Positions 19,216 through 27,907 of a stretch of DNA of 54,992 nt are shown here, one piece after another; position 1 is the first letter of the stretch; each line of letters starts with the position of its first letter. Both the position numbers and the translations under genes were made by a program. Source of the DNA: Flavobacteriaceae bacterium (GTDB lineage Bacteria > Bacteroidota > Bacteroidia > Flavobacteriales > Flavobacteriaceae). The stretch covers positions 1-54,992 of the forward strand of contig JAQWIL010000034.1 in assembly GCA_029248885.1 (NCBI GenBank). The letters are read 5' to 3'. Under the pieces are notes generated by a model. That model was not told where the DNA came from. It saw only the letters and a program-made list of their open reading frames with translations, and made no database searches.

Positions 19216-19898
19216 AGCTGAATTGTATGTTCTGTGTTCTCCATCAAATTTGTATAGTTTAACCTTAACCCATTCTTATTTTTCAATATTGTCGTCATGC
19301 TCACTGTTTGGATATTATTATTCCTCTTCAGGTATATTGGATGATTTTTGTAAAAAAAATACTTTTTATGAAAGGTTGAGGTCCTGGTTTCAATCTCTGA
19401 TTTGTTTGCAATTAGAGAGTTGAATTCAGCTTTCAATTTTTTCTTTATCGCATTTTCATATAAACTGTTAGAGCATAAGATAAATGGAGTGGACATTATA
19501 CGTTTGTTCCGTTTGAGATGCAAACCGTCCCAATGATTTTGTGTGATGACTTGCGTGTGCAAACAAAAAGATAGAAGTGTAAACGGGGCGATATCATGCA
19601 GTTCGTTTTCGTAAAGATTTGCTTTGCCTTGGATTAGCTGATAAATAAAACAGTTACCCCTGCTATTTGATGGAATTTTAGGTGATCTTCCCTTCGCATT
19701 TAGTATGCACCCAACAACAGACTTTGTTACGTTAACACCGATCCAAGAGCCACCAGATTTTGTGTCTTTTGGAAATATAAGTTTTTGATTGTCAACGATG
19801 TATTGCTCTGGCGGTTTGGCTACTCGATTGTAAACTTCGTCTCTGTTAAAAGTCAACACAAAACCATCATTTGTTGGGGCATAACTGAGAATACACAT
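19212..19898 (-). CDS. NRDE (TANGO2-like) family protein
   Basis: 228 residues. The protein starts MCILSYAP with Cys2 and carries the family's Asn-Arg-Asp-Glu motif at residues 18-21, followed by [10 protein letters not shown] and the GNCFIY-containing region. The Cys2 start and overall plan resemble N-terminal-nucleophile folds; the eukaryotic relative TANGO2/HRG-9 is linked to haem trafficking, but bacterial function is not established. It is the last gene of a five-gene minus-strand cluster; its ATG overlaps the stop of the DinB gene (TAATG). Confidence is high for the family and low for function. Confidence 0.85.
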   Translation of the reverse strand: MCILSYAPTNDGFVLTFNRDEVYNRVAKPPEQYIVDNQKLIFPKDTKSGGSWIGVNVTKSVVGCILNAKGRSPKIPSNSRGNCFIYQLIQGKANLYENELHDIAPFTLLSFCLHTQVITQNHWDGLHLKRNKRIMSTPFILCSNSLYENAIKKKLKAEFNSLIANKSEIETRTSTFHKKYFFYKNHPIYLKRNNNIQTVSMTTILKNKNGLRLNYTNLMENTEHTIQL

Positions 19899-20404
19899 TA
19901 GGATTTACGGTGCATTAGGGTGGAAGGAGCAATGCCAAAGTCTTCGTGAAGATAATGTCCGAGTTCAAGAGAAATCAGTCCGATTTTGATAAAATATTGA
20001 TGATGTATGCAGTGGTCTAGGCAATATACCAGTTCTCTTTTGTAAGAAGTTGTAATTCCACTGAACTCCATGTCAGTCTCAAGATTACAATTTTCAAATC
20101 GCAGCGGTTTTGATTCGAAGTCTGATTCGAATTCATCTAGTTGAGCCAAAATTTCATCTATGGCTAATGCACAAGATTTTGGATATTTTTCAATCAATTG
20201 ATTCCGTGTTCGTAGGTCGTAGTTAATGACTTGTCCTTGCTGTTGGGATAACAAACATGTGTAAAACTCAACGATATGTCTCATGTGCTGACCGATGCTA
20301 CTTCCCGATAAGATGTCTAAGGGTCTGGAGTAGACCTCGTCGGAGAGTACAATGGTTAGTTTTTTGATTTCAAGTAGTGCTGATTTGTGGCTTTGGAAGT
20401 TCAT
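19898..20404 (-). CDS. DinB-superfamily protein
   Basis: 168 residues forming a likely four-helix bundle. Histidines placed as in DinB/YfiT metal sites are H40 and H43 in GQHMRHIVEF and H131, H134 and H135 in CLDHCIHHQYFIKIG. Some DinB-family proteins are thiol transferases using bacillithiol or mycothiol, and a bacillithiol gene (bshB1) lies elsewhere in this window, but nothing here proves such a role. It overlaps its neighbours by one base on both sides (TAATG each time), between the ATP-grasp and NRDE genes, so the three are probably translationally coupled. Confidence 0.8.
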   Translation of the reverse strand: MNFQSHKSALLEIKKLTIVLSDEVYSRPLDILSGSSIGQHMRHIVEFYTCLLSQQQGQVINYDLRTRNQLIEKYPKSCALAIDEILAQLDEFESDFESKPLRFENCNLETDMEFSGITTSYKRELVYCLDHCIHHQYFIKIGLISLELGHYLHEDFGIAPSTLMHRKS

Positions 20405-21429
20405 TAGCAGATATTTTTTTGGGTAATGATTGTGTAAGATCCTTTTAGAAAATCAGAAAAGGAGTAGGGGGTTTTTATTTGTTTTTCTTTGCTTAGTTGA
20501 TAAATCACGTTCATGTGATAAAAGATGCTTTTATATGCTTGATCTATACTTTGATTCTCATCATAGATATGAATTGGCTCTGCGTTTACCCCATTGATTT
20601 CAAGGATTTTGATGCCTTTATCATTTTTAAAGGCCTCCCAATTCGCAATTTTCATATCAATTCGACCATAATCAAATTCAGGTAAATACGACATAAATGT
20701 TTTTAGCCATCTGTAAACATCTTTGTTGATGCGGTGATTTGCGTTGCAAAAACGAGTTCCAAGGTTATGATTTCCAATTGGTTCAATAATTACAGTTTTA
20801 CCTTTTTGCAAAACATTGTTCCACTCGTCTTGATACTTGGTTTTAAAATATGGAATCCGATGTGCGACTCTGAAATCTTTAAGAATTAAGTTACCTAACG
20901 TACTTTTTCCATTTCCTGTAACACTGCAAAATGACTTTTCACACATGGATGTAATGTGTAAATCCCCAGTCTGGGTTTTATATACTAAAATTCCCAGTTC
21001 AATCGGATAGGAGACAAATTCCTGAATGAGATAGGTTTGCTGTTTGATTTTTTGAATAAAACACTTAAGATCATTTTCATTTTCCAATTTGTGCACCCCT
21101 TTTCCTCTCTCTGCATTATCTGGCTTTGCAATGATTGGAAACGCAATCCTCTTGAAGAGTCTGCATTGATTTATCGATTCAAATGAATCACTAGGATTTA
21201 TCAAAATTGTTTTGGGAATCAATCTGTCTGGCAGCTTTGATAGAATTTCGATTTTGGAGCTTAGTATCGCACCGCCAAATTTCATTCCAGAGTTGAGTTT
21301 GGTGAAATAAAGTATCGATCTTGATTTGATTGCCAGAAATACATAATAAAAATACGCTGGTATGTAGAATAGCCAAAATGGCCAAAATTCATAATTTGTT
21401 GTACGTATCCAGTACCCTCGTAAAGTCAT
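20404..21429 (-). CDS. ATP-grasp ligase of unknown substrate
   Basis: 341 residues from the ATG chosen here (a TTG 12 codons upstream would overlap the DoxX gene). The start MTLRGYWIRTTNYEFWPF leads into one hydrophobic stretch (FWPFWLFYIPAYFYYVFLAI), so the enzyme may sit on the membrane. The ATP-grasp core shows AKPDNAERGKGVHKL, IQEFVSYPIELGILVY and the metal-binding end ILEINGVNAEPIHIYD, like D-Ala-D-Ala-type ligases. It should join a carboxylate to an amine with ATP; the substrate is unknown. It sits between DoxX (16-bp gap) and DinB (one-base overlap). Confidence 0.82.
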   Translation of the reverse strand: MTLRGYWIRTTNYEFWPFWLFYIPAYFYYVFLAIKSRSILYFTKLNSGMKFGGAILSSKIEILSKLPDRLIPKTILINPSDSFESINQCRLFKRIAFPIIAKPDNAERGKGVHKLENENDLKCFIQKIKQQTYLIQEFVSYPIELGILVYKTQTGDLHITSMCEKSFCSVTGNGKSTLGNLILKDFRVAHRIPYFKTKYQDEWNNVLQKGKTVIIEPIGNHNLGTRFCNANHRINKDVYRWLKTFMSYLPEFDYGRIDMKIANWEAFKNDKGIKILEINGVNAEPIHIYDENQSIDQAYKSIFYHMNVIYQLSKEKQIKTPYSFSDFLKGSYTIITQKNIC

Positions 21430-21445
21430 TGCTATTCCATTCGCA

Positions 21446-21823
21446 TTAAGTACTGCTTTTTTCAATACCCATCTCGATTACACACAAGATGATCACTACG
21501 ACACCCATAGCAAACAGTTGACCTCCATCATTTTGTCCGTTCCAGCGAACAACAATCCCCAAGGGAGTGAACAAATGAGCACCGATAGCGCCAATCATCA
21601 ACAAACCTGTTAAGGTGTTGGCAATACTTTTCGTCATTGGAAGAAGTATTGCAATTGCCAGCACGAGTTCAATGCCACCGAGAAGAAATCGGCCCCATGG
21701 CTCTACACCAAGGGTTGAAAAAATATGAATGGCTTGCTCGTGACCTCCAAACTTAAAATATAGAGATTGCAATAATATGGTGGCGACAATGAGTCGTATT
21801 GTAAATGAGATTTTATGTTTCAT
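21446..21823 (-). CDS. DoxX-like membrane protein
   Basis: 125 residues with four membrane segments: TIRLIVATILLQSLYFKF, FLLGGIELVLAIAILLP, TLTGLLMIGAIGAHLF and FAMGVVVIILCVIEMG. The FKFGGHEQAIHIFSTLG loop after TM1 is like that of DoxX/DoxD-family proteins, a poorly understood inner-membrane group often near redox genes. Start chosen at the ATG before KHKISF; an in-frame ATG 16 codons upstream would overlap the YHS gene. It is second in the YHS - DoxX - ATP-grasp - DinB - NRDE run. Confidence 0.75.
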   Translation of the reverse strand: MKHKISFTIRLIVATILLQSLYFKFGGHEQAIHIFSTLGVEPWGRFLLGGIELVLAIAILLPMTKSIANTLTGLLMIGAIGAHLFTPLGIVVRWNGQNDGGQLFAMGVVVIILCVIEMGIEKSST

Positions 21824-21836
21824 GATATCAATGGGT

Positions 21837-22307
21837 TTAATGAATAATTTTTTGCCAGTTTTTTTCAGCACTTTGTTTTAATACGTCGTGATTTTTTATC
21901 CACTTTTCTCTTGTATCATTAAAGTATGATTTATAGAAAAGATATAATTCCCCATTTTCGATAGTGTAGGAAAGTGGGTCAACGTCAACTTTCTTCGCAT
22001 AATCCCCAATTGCGTATGCACACCAACCGCCATATTTTGGTAAATATTTTGTTGGATCGTTGATGAAGAAGTCTTTATTCTCTTGGGATGAAAAATAAAA
22101 CAGAAGACCTTGATATTGACTCGAAATCGATGACTTTCCTTTGACGGGCTTGTTTTCGGAAAAGTAGCTTACCAAATCATAGCCATCACCAACGAGTTTT
22201 TGACTTGCGGTGTTGAAGTGGGCGATGTAGCTATCCTTTAGCTGTTTAGATCCAAAGGAATAAAAAAACAGTATGCAGAAAATTATGGGTATTGCTTTTT
22301 GGGGCAT
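21837..22307 (-). CDS. YHS-domain secreted protein
   Basis: 156 residues with an N-terminal signal segment (IPIIFCILFFYSFGS). The body matches the periplasmic YHS-domain family: DGYDLVSYFSENKPVKG, FYFSSQENKDFFINDP and KYLPKYGGWCAYAIG. Such domains are thought to bind metal, but the role is unproven. It is the first gene of the five-gene minus-strand cluster, 13 bases before DoxX. In the 138-bp region between it and tRNA-Glu no TAnnTTTG box was found on its strand. Confidence 0.8.
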   Translation of the reverse strand: MPQKAIPIIFCILFFYSFGSKQLKDSYIAHFNTASQKLVGDGYDLVSYFSENKPVKGKSSISSQYQGLLFYFSSQENKDFFINDPTKYLPKYGGWCAYAIGDYAKKVDVDPLSYTIENGELYLFYKSYFNDTREKWIKNHDVLKQSAEKNWQKIIH

Positions 22308-22398
22308 GTTATGGGGATTTGTGTAAATGTAGAAAAATTAATGAACATTCTCAAAACGACTTTATTTATCGTTTTAATACAAAACATATTAAAATTAA

Positions 22399-22428
22399 TT
22401 GCATTATCATTTTTTTCAATTAAATTTG
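22399..22428 (+). promoter_or_regulatory. Promoter of tRNA-Glu and rpsT
   Basis: TTG (22399-22401), 19-bp spacer, TAAATTTG (22421-22428): a good match to the Bacteroidota consensus, 17 bp before the tRNA 5' end. Confidence 0.75.
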
Positions 22429-22445
22429 CCACCTAAAATAAAAAA

Positions 22446-22517
22446 GGCCCGTTCGTCTATCGGCTAGGACGCCAGGTTTTCATCCTGGTAAGAGGGGTTC
22501 GATTCCCCTACGGGCTA
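22446..22517 (+). tRNA. tRNA-Glu (anticodon TTC)
   Basis: 72-nt cloverleaf. The acceptor GGCCCGT pairs with ACGGGCT (first pair G-U). The anticodon stem CCAGG/CCTGG frames TTC, and the T arm is GGGG-TTCGATT-CCCC. The CCA end is not encoded. rpsT starts 16 bp after it and is probably on the same transcript. Confidence 0.97.
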
Positions 22518-22533
22518 CAAAATATAAATCACT

Positions 22534-22785
22534 ATGGCTAACCATAAGTCCGCTTTAAAAAACATACGCTCTGACGAGACAAAACGTCTTCGCAACCGTT
22601 TACAACACAAAACGATGCGCAATGCGTTGAGAGATTTTCAGGAGATTAAAACGAAGAAAGCTGCTACCAAAGCGCTCCCTTCTTTGATTTCTAAGATCGA
22701 TAAGCTTGCTAAACGCAATATCATTCATGCGAACAAAGCTGCTAACATAAAATCGAAACTAACAAATCACGTAGCTTCTTTGTAA
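22534..22785 (+). CDS. rpsT: 30S ribosomal protein S20
   Basis: 83 residues, very basic, all helical. The start MANHKSALKNIRSDETKRLR and the later IHANKAANIKSKLTNHV are diagnostic of S20, which binds 16S rRNA early in 30S assembly. It directly follows tRNA-Glu and is followed by a strong hairpin terminator. Confidence 0.97.
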   Translation: MANHKSALKNIRSDETKRLRNRLQHKTMRNALRDFQEIKTKKAATKALPSLISKIDKLAKRNIIHANKAANIKSKLTNHVASL

Positions 22786-22802
22786 GCTGTATACATACCA
22801 AA

Positions 22803-22834
22803 AAAAAAGGGCTTCCATTGGAAGCCCTTTTTTT
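22803..22834. terminator. Bidirectional intrinsic terminator between rpsT and rho
   Basis: Perfect 8-bp stem GGGCTTCC/GGAAGCCC with a 3-base loop, flanked by A8 on the left and T7 on the right. It can end transcription from rpsT (plus) and rho (minus), which converge here. Confidence 0.9.
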
Positions 22835-22848
22835 ATGTCTGTTTTTTT

Positions 22849-24327
22849 TTAGTTATTCATTGAGATCAAAAATTCTTCATTATTGAGCGTTCTCTTGATT
22901 CGATTTTCAATAAACTCCATTGCCTCAACGGGGTTCATGTCAGCAAGGTATTTTCTCATCACCCACATTCTTTGAACGGTGTTTTCATCGAGGAGCATAT
23001 CATCTCTGCGTGTGCTTGAAGAAACCAAATCAATCGCAGGGAAAATCCTTCGGTTTGAAATTCTACGATCAAGTTGAAGCTCCATGTTACCCGTACCCTT
23101 AAACTCTTCAAAAATAACTTCATCCATCTTCGAACCAGTTTCTGTCAATGCGGTTGCGATGATCGACAAAGACCCTCCATTTTCGATATTTCTCGCAGCC
23201 CCAAAGAAACGCTTTGGTTTGTGCAATGCATTGGCATCAACACCACCACTTAAAATTTTTCCTGAAGCGGGTTGAACTGTGTTGTACGCACGAGCCAAAC
23301 GAGTAATTGAATCGAGAAGTATCACCACATCGTGGCCACATTCCACCAATCTTTTTGCCTTTTCAAGAACGATATTCGCAACCTTTACGTGTCTGTCAGC
23401 TGGCTCGTCAAAAGTAGAGGCTACGACTTCCCCTTTCACGTTGCGTTGCATATCGGTTACTTCTTCTGGTCTTTCATCAATCAAAAGAATGATCTGATAG
23501 ACCTCTGGGTGATTTGCAGCAATGGCATTAGCAACATCCTTTAGCAACATGGTTTTACCAGTTTTGGGTTGCGACACAATCATTCCACGTTGCCCTTTTC
23601 CAATGGGGGAGAACAAGTCCATGATTCTTGTTGATATCGTGCTCTGCTTTTCGGCAATATTGAATTTTTCGTTTGGAAACAATGGGGTTAAATGCTCAAA
23701 TGAAACGCGATCGCGAACTACATTTGGGCTTAGCCCATTTATTGTGCTTACCTTGATTAGGGGAAAATATTTCTCTCCCTCTTTAGGGGGACGCACATGC
23801 CCAAGAACGGTATCACCTGTTTTTAAGCCAAACAATCGAACTTGCGACTGAGAGACATAAATATCATCTGGAGAAGAAAGATAGTTGTAATCTGAAGACC
23901 GCAAAAAACCATAGCCCTCAGGCATCATTTCCAGCACCCCTTCACTCTCGATGATTCCTTCGAATTCATAATCGGGTTGTCGGTACTTGTTTCGAGTGTC
24001 TTTGTTGTGAGTATCTACTTTCTTATTGTGTTGAACCTTGTGGTTTTCGTCGGATTGCTGATGTTTGCCATTGTTGTTTTGGCGTTGTTTAACAGCTTTC
24101 GGCTTTTCGTTTTTAGCTTTGTCGGGAGTGTCTATTTTGGTGGGCTTTTTTGTTTCAGGATCTGCTTGTTTTTCCTTTTTTGCATCTGGTTGACTAGCAA
24201 TGTGATCAATGATATTATAAGCAAGATCCAATTTCTTTTGTCCTGCAATGCCTTTGATTCCTAAATTTTTTGCAATTTCTTGTAATTCAGGAAGTTTTTT
24301 TGATTTTAATTCAGCGATTTCTAACAT
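22849..24327 (-). CDS. rho: Transcription termination factor Rho
   Basis: 492 residues from ATG 24327. That ATG begins [20 protein letters not shown], the normal Rho N-terminus; a further ATG 19 codons upstream would start almost on the promoter. Order of parts: Rho-N helical domain (1-45), a Lys/Asn/Gln-rich insertion (about 46-118), the cold-shock RNA-binding domain from [20 protein letters not shown], and then the hexameric ATPase with Walker [13 protein letters not shown] and Walker [18 protein letters not shown]. It is an RNA-dependent helicase that ends transcription. The polar insertion is typical of Bacteroidota Rho. It is convergent with rpsT. Confidence 0.96.
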   Translation of the reverse strand: MLEIAELKSKKLPELQEIAKNLGIKGIAGQKKLDLAYNIIDHIASQPDAKKEKQADPETKKPTKIDTPDKAKNEKPKAVKQRQNNNGKHQQSDENHKVQHNKKVDTHNKDTRNKYRQPDYEFEGIIESEGVLEMMPEGYGFLRSSDYNYLSSPDDIYVSQSQVRLFGLKTGDTVLGHVRPPKEGEKYFPLIKVSTINGLSPNVVRDRVSFEHLTPLFPNEKFNIAEKQSTISTRIMDLFSPIGKGQRGMIVSQPKTGKTMLLKDVANAIAANHPEVYQIILLIDERPEEVTDMQRNVKGEVVASTFDEPADRHVKVANIVLEKAKRLVECGHDVVILLDSITRLARAYNTVQPASGKILSGGVDANALHKPKRFFGAARNIENGGSLSIIATALTETGSKMDEVIFEEFKGTGNMELQLDRRISNRRIFPAIDLVSSSTRRDDMLLDENTVQRMWVMRKYLADMNPVEAMEFIENRIKRTLNNEEFLISMNN

Positions 24328-24392
24328 TATGTAGTTGAGAATAAATAATATGGAAGTAAAAAAATTGGAATGAAGTTTCTCCAATTGCTTTA

Positions 24393-24400
24393 CAAATATA
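24393..24400 (-). promoter_or_regulatory. Promoter -7 element of rho
   Basis: On the minus strand TATATTTG, 65 bp before the preferred rho ATG. No matching TTTG upstream. It lies within the 106-bp region shared with the divergent DUF4293 gene. Confidence 0.55.
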
Positions 24401-24433
24401 CAACTATTTTTTACTTTTACTAAAACTTTGTCG

Positions 24434-24838
24434 GTGTTACAGCGAATTCAAACCATCTATCTATTATTTGTTTTTCTCATTCAGCTTGCGGGATTTATCT
24501 TCCTTTCAGACCGTCTGTTGTATTCTGGTGTTTCTGTCGAACTCAATCAGTCTTATATCTTACTCATATCCAACCTCTTACTGATTGTTGTTCCGTTTTG
24601 GAATATTTTTCAATTTCGGAATAGAAAACAGCAATTTGTTTTGAATCGAGTCCTTTTGCTAATTACACTTGGCGTATTGTTCAATCAATGTATCGGCTAT
24701 TTCAATGCAGATAATAATGAAACTCACCAGCTTTTGGTTTGCGTTGTTGCGATGCTTACAATCATTTTTCTCTCCCTTGCCAACAAGGCCATTAAGCGCG
24801 ATGAAGATTTGGTCCGATCTGCCGATCGCCTTCGCTAA
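24434..24838 (+). CDS. DUF4293 membrane protein
   Basis: 134 residues from a GTG giving [11 protein letters not shown], the usual family start; a TTG two codons earlier is the alternative. Four membrane segments: [49 protein letters not shown] and [18 protein letters not shown] short basic tail ([13 protein letters not shown]) follows. This is a Bacteroidota-specific family of unknown role. Its stop lies three bases from the stop of the convergent phosphoesterase gene. Confidence 0.8.
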   Translation: MLQRIQTIYLLFVFLIQLAGFIFLSDRLLYSGVSVELNQSYILLISNLLLIVVPFWNIFQFRNRKQQFVLNRVLLLITLGVLFNQCIGYFNADNNETHQLLVCVVAMLTIIFLSLANKAIKRDEDLVRSADRLR

Positions 24839-24841
24839 AGT

Positions 24842-25333
24842 TTACCGCGTGACTTCGATAACTTCCATATTCTTTATCTCTCCTTTAGAGAGTTCGAACC
24901 GTACCATTGTCCGAACCTTGTGAAACCCTTGTTTTCCCATTGCTCCAGGATTGATAAACAAGACTTGATGGGTTTTGTCAAACTGAATTTTTAATATGTG
25001 AGCGTGCCCACAAATAAAAATTTTGGGCTGGACGGACTTGAGTTGTTGGCTAATTCCCTTTGCGTATCGACTAGGCCTTCCACCAATATGAGTCATAAAT
25101 ACACGAACTCCTTCACATGTAAACACCAAATCTTTTGGAAAGCTTGTTCTTAGTTCAGCACCATCAATATTGCCATACACAGCACGAAGTGGTTTACTGT
25201 TGGATATCGTGTCTGTCACTTCAACTGACCCAATATCACCAGCATGCCATACCTCGTCTGACTGATTTACATACTCCATCATATGGTCGTCGATATAGCC
25301 ATGTGTGTCAGAAAGCAAGAGTATTTTTTTCAT
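24842..25333 (-). CDS. YfcE/MJ0936-type metallophosphoesterase
   Basis: 163 residues from the ATG at MKKILLLSDTHGYID; an ATG 14 codons upstream adds a non-conserved tail that overlaps the truA promoter. The calcineurin-like metal motifs are in order: SDTHG, HAGDIG, YGNIDG, FMTHIGG and CGHAHI. It hydrolyses phosphodiesters in the cytosol; the natural substrate is unknown. It is divergent from truA and convergent with the DUF4293 gene. Confidence 0.9.
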   Translation of the reverse strand: MKKILLLSDTHGYIDDHMMEYVNQSDEVWHAGDIGSVEVTDTISNSKPLRAVYGNIDGAELRTSFPKDLVFTCEGVRVFMTHIGGRPSRYAKGISQQLKSVQPKIFICGHAHILKIQFDKTHQVLFINPGAMGKQGFHKVRTMVRFELSKGEIKNMEVIEVTR

Positions 25334-25363
25334 TTGCGATGAAAGCAGTGGTGATAGAAACAA

Positions 25364-25371
25364 TATCTTTG
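25364..25371 (+). promoter_or_regulatory. Promoter -7 element of truA
   Basis: TATCTTTG, ending 20 bp before the truA TTG start. A TTTG at 25333-25336 is 27 bp upstream, too far for a good match. Confidence 0.55.
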
Positions 25372-25391
25372 TCAAACAAAAATAATACTCC

Positions 25392-26135
25392 TTGCGTTAT
25401 TTTATAGAACTATCTTACGATGGTACTCCTTTTGTTGGCTGGCAACGACAACCAGCGGGCGATAGTGTACAGTCATGTTTGGAAGATGCTTTGTCAATTT
25501 TATTTCGCAAACCGCTAAGCATTGTTGGTGCTGGTCGCACCGACGCAGGGGTACATGCGCATCAATTGTTTGCTCATGTTGACCTTGATGAACATGTCGA
25601 TCAGGACTTGACGTTTCGACTCAATAAGCTCCTTCCAAAAGAGATTGCAGTCCGCAACATTATCGCTGTTGCTCAAGATGCTCACGCACGCTTTGATGCG
25701 GTTAGCAGGAGTTATCGTTACCACATTACCACACAAAAAAACCCCTTTATGCAAAAACGATCCTATCAATTTGCCAAGCCCTTAGATCTCGAATTGATGA
25801 ATCAAGCAGCTAAAACCTTAATCGATCATGAGGATTTTAAATGTTTTTCAAAATCAAAAACAGACGTCAAGACGTATATGTGTGATATCCAGCATGCGCA
25901 CTGGCAACATAATGGAAGTGAATTGGTTTTCTTTATACAGGCAAATCGATTTTTGAGAAATATGGTTCGGGCTATTGTGGGTACGCTTATAGAAGTTGGT
26001 TTGAGAAAAATCAGTATTTCAGATTTTGAAGCAATACTTGCGAGTCGCGATCGGAGTCAAGCAGGATACTCTGTTCCAGCCCATGGTCTATATCTCGAAA
26101 AAGTAAATTATCCAAACCATATATTTGCGGTATGA
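25392..26135 (+). CDS. truA: tRNA pseudouridine(38-40) synthase
   Basis: 247 residues starting at TTG; the resulting MRYFIELSYDGTPFVGWQRQ is the standard TruA N-terminus, so the rare start is secure. The catalytic aspartate lies in GAGRTDAGVHAHQ (about residue 52), and the second conserved block is RFLRNMVRAIVGTLIEVG. It isomerises uridines 38-40 of the tRNA anticodon arm. The msbA-like gene starts within its stop codon (four-base overlap). Confidence 0.96.
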   Translation: MRYFIELSYDGTPFVGWQRQPAGDSVQSCLEDALSILFRKPLSIVGAGRTDAGVHAHQLFAHVDLDEHVDQDLTFRLNKLLPKEIAVRNIIAVAQDAHARFDAVSRSYRYHITTQKNPFMQKRSYQFAKPLDLELMNQAAKTLIDHEDFKCFSKSKTDVKTYMCDIQHAHWQHNGSELVFFIQANRFLRNMVRAIVGTLIEVGLRKISISDFEAILASRDRSQAGYSVPAHGLYLEKVNYPNHIFAV

Positions 26136-27907
26136 GTACTAAAGTAACAGGTTCTATTTTAGATGTGTCTCTATTCAAGAGACTCATGCAATATGTCCGT
26201 CCATACAGGTTTACATTTGTTTTTGTTCTTACTGCAGCGATTTTGCTCTCTGTTTTTTCAACCTTAAACCCGTATTTGTTAAAAATAACAGTTGATGACT
26301 ACATCACGCTAAAAGACTACGATGGTATGCTGGTATTAATTGGTATCATGACGGGAGTGTTGTTTTTAGAGGTTTTTTTCCAGTTTTCATTTATTTATTA
26401 TGCAAACTGGCTTGGGCAGCGAGTCGTTTATGACCTCCGTAAAGAACTGTTTAGAAGAATGATTGGATTTCGGATGATTTTTTTCGACAAGTCAGCAGTT
26501 GGTCGATTGGTCACACGTGCGGTCAATGACATCGAAACCATTGCCAGTATTTTTAGCCAGGGCTTGTTTATGATCATTGCCGATTTACTCAAAATGCTGA
26601 TCGTAGTCGGGGTAATGCTAAGTGTGAGTTGGAAACTGTCTCTTATTGTTTTTGCAGTTCTTCCGGTGATTTTGTTTGCCACACGAAAGTTTCAAAAAGC
26701 AATGAAATTCGCATTTGATGAGGTGCGAACTCAGGTCGCTAATCTCAATACTTTTGTCCAGGAAAGAATTTCGGGTATGCATATTGTTCAACTTTTTGTT
26801 CGTGAACAACAAGAGTATCAATCCTTTCAGGAGATCAATGAGAAACATAAAAAGGCTTGGCTGAAAACGGTTTGGTATAACTCCATTTTCTTTCCGATAG
26901 CAGAACTTTCTACTTCGATTACTATCGGACTGCTGGTTTGGTATGGGGGCTTGAGCGTTATTGCGCAAGAAAATGGGATCACTCTGGGGTCGATCTTTTT
27001 ATTTATTCAGCTTACGCAAATGTTGTTTCGACCCTTGCGTCAAATTGCGGATAAGTTTAACACTCTGCAAATGGGTATGGTCGCCGTTCAGCGCGTCTTT
27101 GCCTTAATGGATACGGACAGCCATATTGCTGACGATGGCTCTGATGAGGCAAAACTTATAAAAGGAGAAATTTCATTTCAGAACGTGGTGTTTTCATATA
27201 AAGAAGGTGAGACGGTAATCAATGACATTTCATTTGATGTGAACGCAGGAGAAACCATAGCCATCGTAGGAGCTACTGGTGCTGGAAAATCAACAATCAT
27301 CAATCTGCTCAGTCGATTTTATGATATTAATCAGGGAAGTATAAACGTTGATGGCAAGAACATCAAATCCTATAAGCTTTCGTCATTGAGAAACGCAATT
27401 GCTGTTGTTCTTCAAGATGTGTTTTTGTTTGCAGATTCGATTCAAAACAATATCAGTATGTGGGATTCAGCGATCAGCGAGAAAGAGGTGATGGAAGCCG
27501 CCAAGCACATCGGGATTGATAAATTTATATCCAAACTTCCAGGAAAACTTCAATATGATGTCAAAGAACGCGGTGCCATGCTTTCTGGCGGTCAACGTCA
27601 ACTCATTGCCTTTTTAAGGGCTTATGTGTCCAACCCTTCAATACTTGTCTTGGATGAAGCCACCTCATCCGTTGACGGAGAAACAGAGGAGTTGATTCAG
27701 GTTGCAACAGACCGATTGACTAAGGGGAAAACAGCAATCATAATCGCACACCGTTTAGCGACTGTTCAAAAAGCAGATCGTATTATCGTGATGGACAATG
27801 GGAAGATTGTTGAAATGGGCTCCCATGAGAAGCTGCTACAAATTGAAGGTGGGTTTTATCAAAATCTGCACAATGTGCAGTTGCTTCAAAAGCAAGAAAC
27901 AATCTAA
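26132..27907 (+). CDS. MsbA-like ABC exporter (fused membrane and ATPase domains)
   Basis: 591 residues. Six TMs fill residues 1-330 and the nucleotide-binding domain follows: Walker A GATGAGKST (about residue 385), Q-loop VLQDVFLF, signature LSGGQRQ (about 484), Walker B ILVLDEATSSVD and H-loop AHRLAT. This half-transporter should dimerise in the inner membrane and export a lipid or other amphipath; lipid A flipping is plausible but not shown. Its start overlaps the truA stop by four bases, and its end overlaps the cdaA stop by four bases. Confidence 0.88.
   Translation: MSTKVTGSILDVSLFKRLMQYVRPYRFTFVFVLTAAILLSVFSTLNPYLLKITVDDYITLKDYDGMLVLIGIMTGVLFLEVFFQFSFIYYANWLGQRVVYDLRKELFRRMIGFRMIFFDKSAVGRLVTRAVNDIETIASIFSQGLFMIIADLLKMLIVVGVMLSVSWKLSLIVFAVLPVILFATRKFQKAMKFAFDEVRTQVANLNTFVQERISGMHIVQLFVREQQEYQSFQEINEKHKKAWLKTVWYNSIFFPIAELSTSITIGLLVWYGGLSVIAQENGITLGSIFLFIQLTQMLFRPLRQIADKFNTLQMGMVAVQRVFALMDTDSHIADDGSDEAKLIKGEISFQNVVFSYKEGETVINDISFDVNAGETIAIVGATGAGKSTIINLLSRFYDINQGSINVDGKNIKSYKLSSLRNAIAVVLQDVFLFADSIQNNISMWDSAISEKEVMEAAKHIGIDKFISKLPGKLQYDVKERGAMLSGGQRQLIAFLRAYVSNPSILVLDEATSSVDGETEELIQVATDRLTKGKTAIIIAHRLATVQKADRIIVMDNGKIVEMGSHEKLLQIEGGFYQNLHNVQLLQKQETI

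Noticed and set aside
24328..24384. Longer rho start at 24384
   Set aside because: Adds 19 hydrophobic residues not found in Rho; the ATG at 24327 gives the standard [19 protein letters not shown] start.
26618..26968. 116-codon minus-strand frame inside the MsbA-like gene
   Set aside because: Antisense to a strongly supported transporter; no motif, no upstream promoter.
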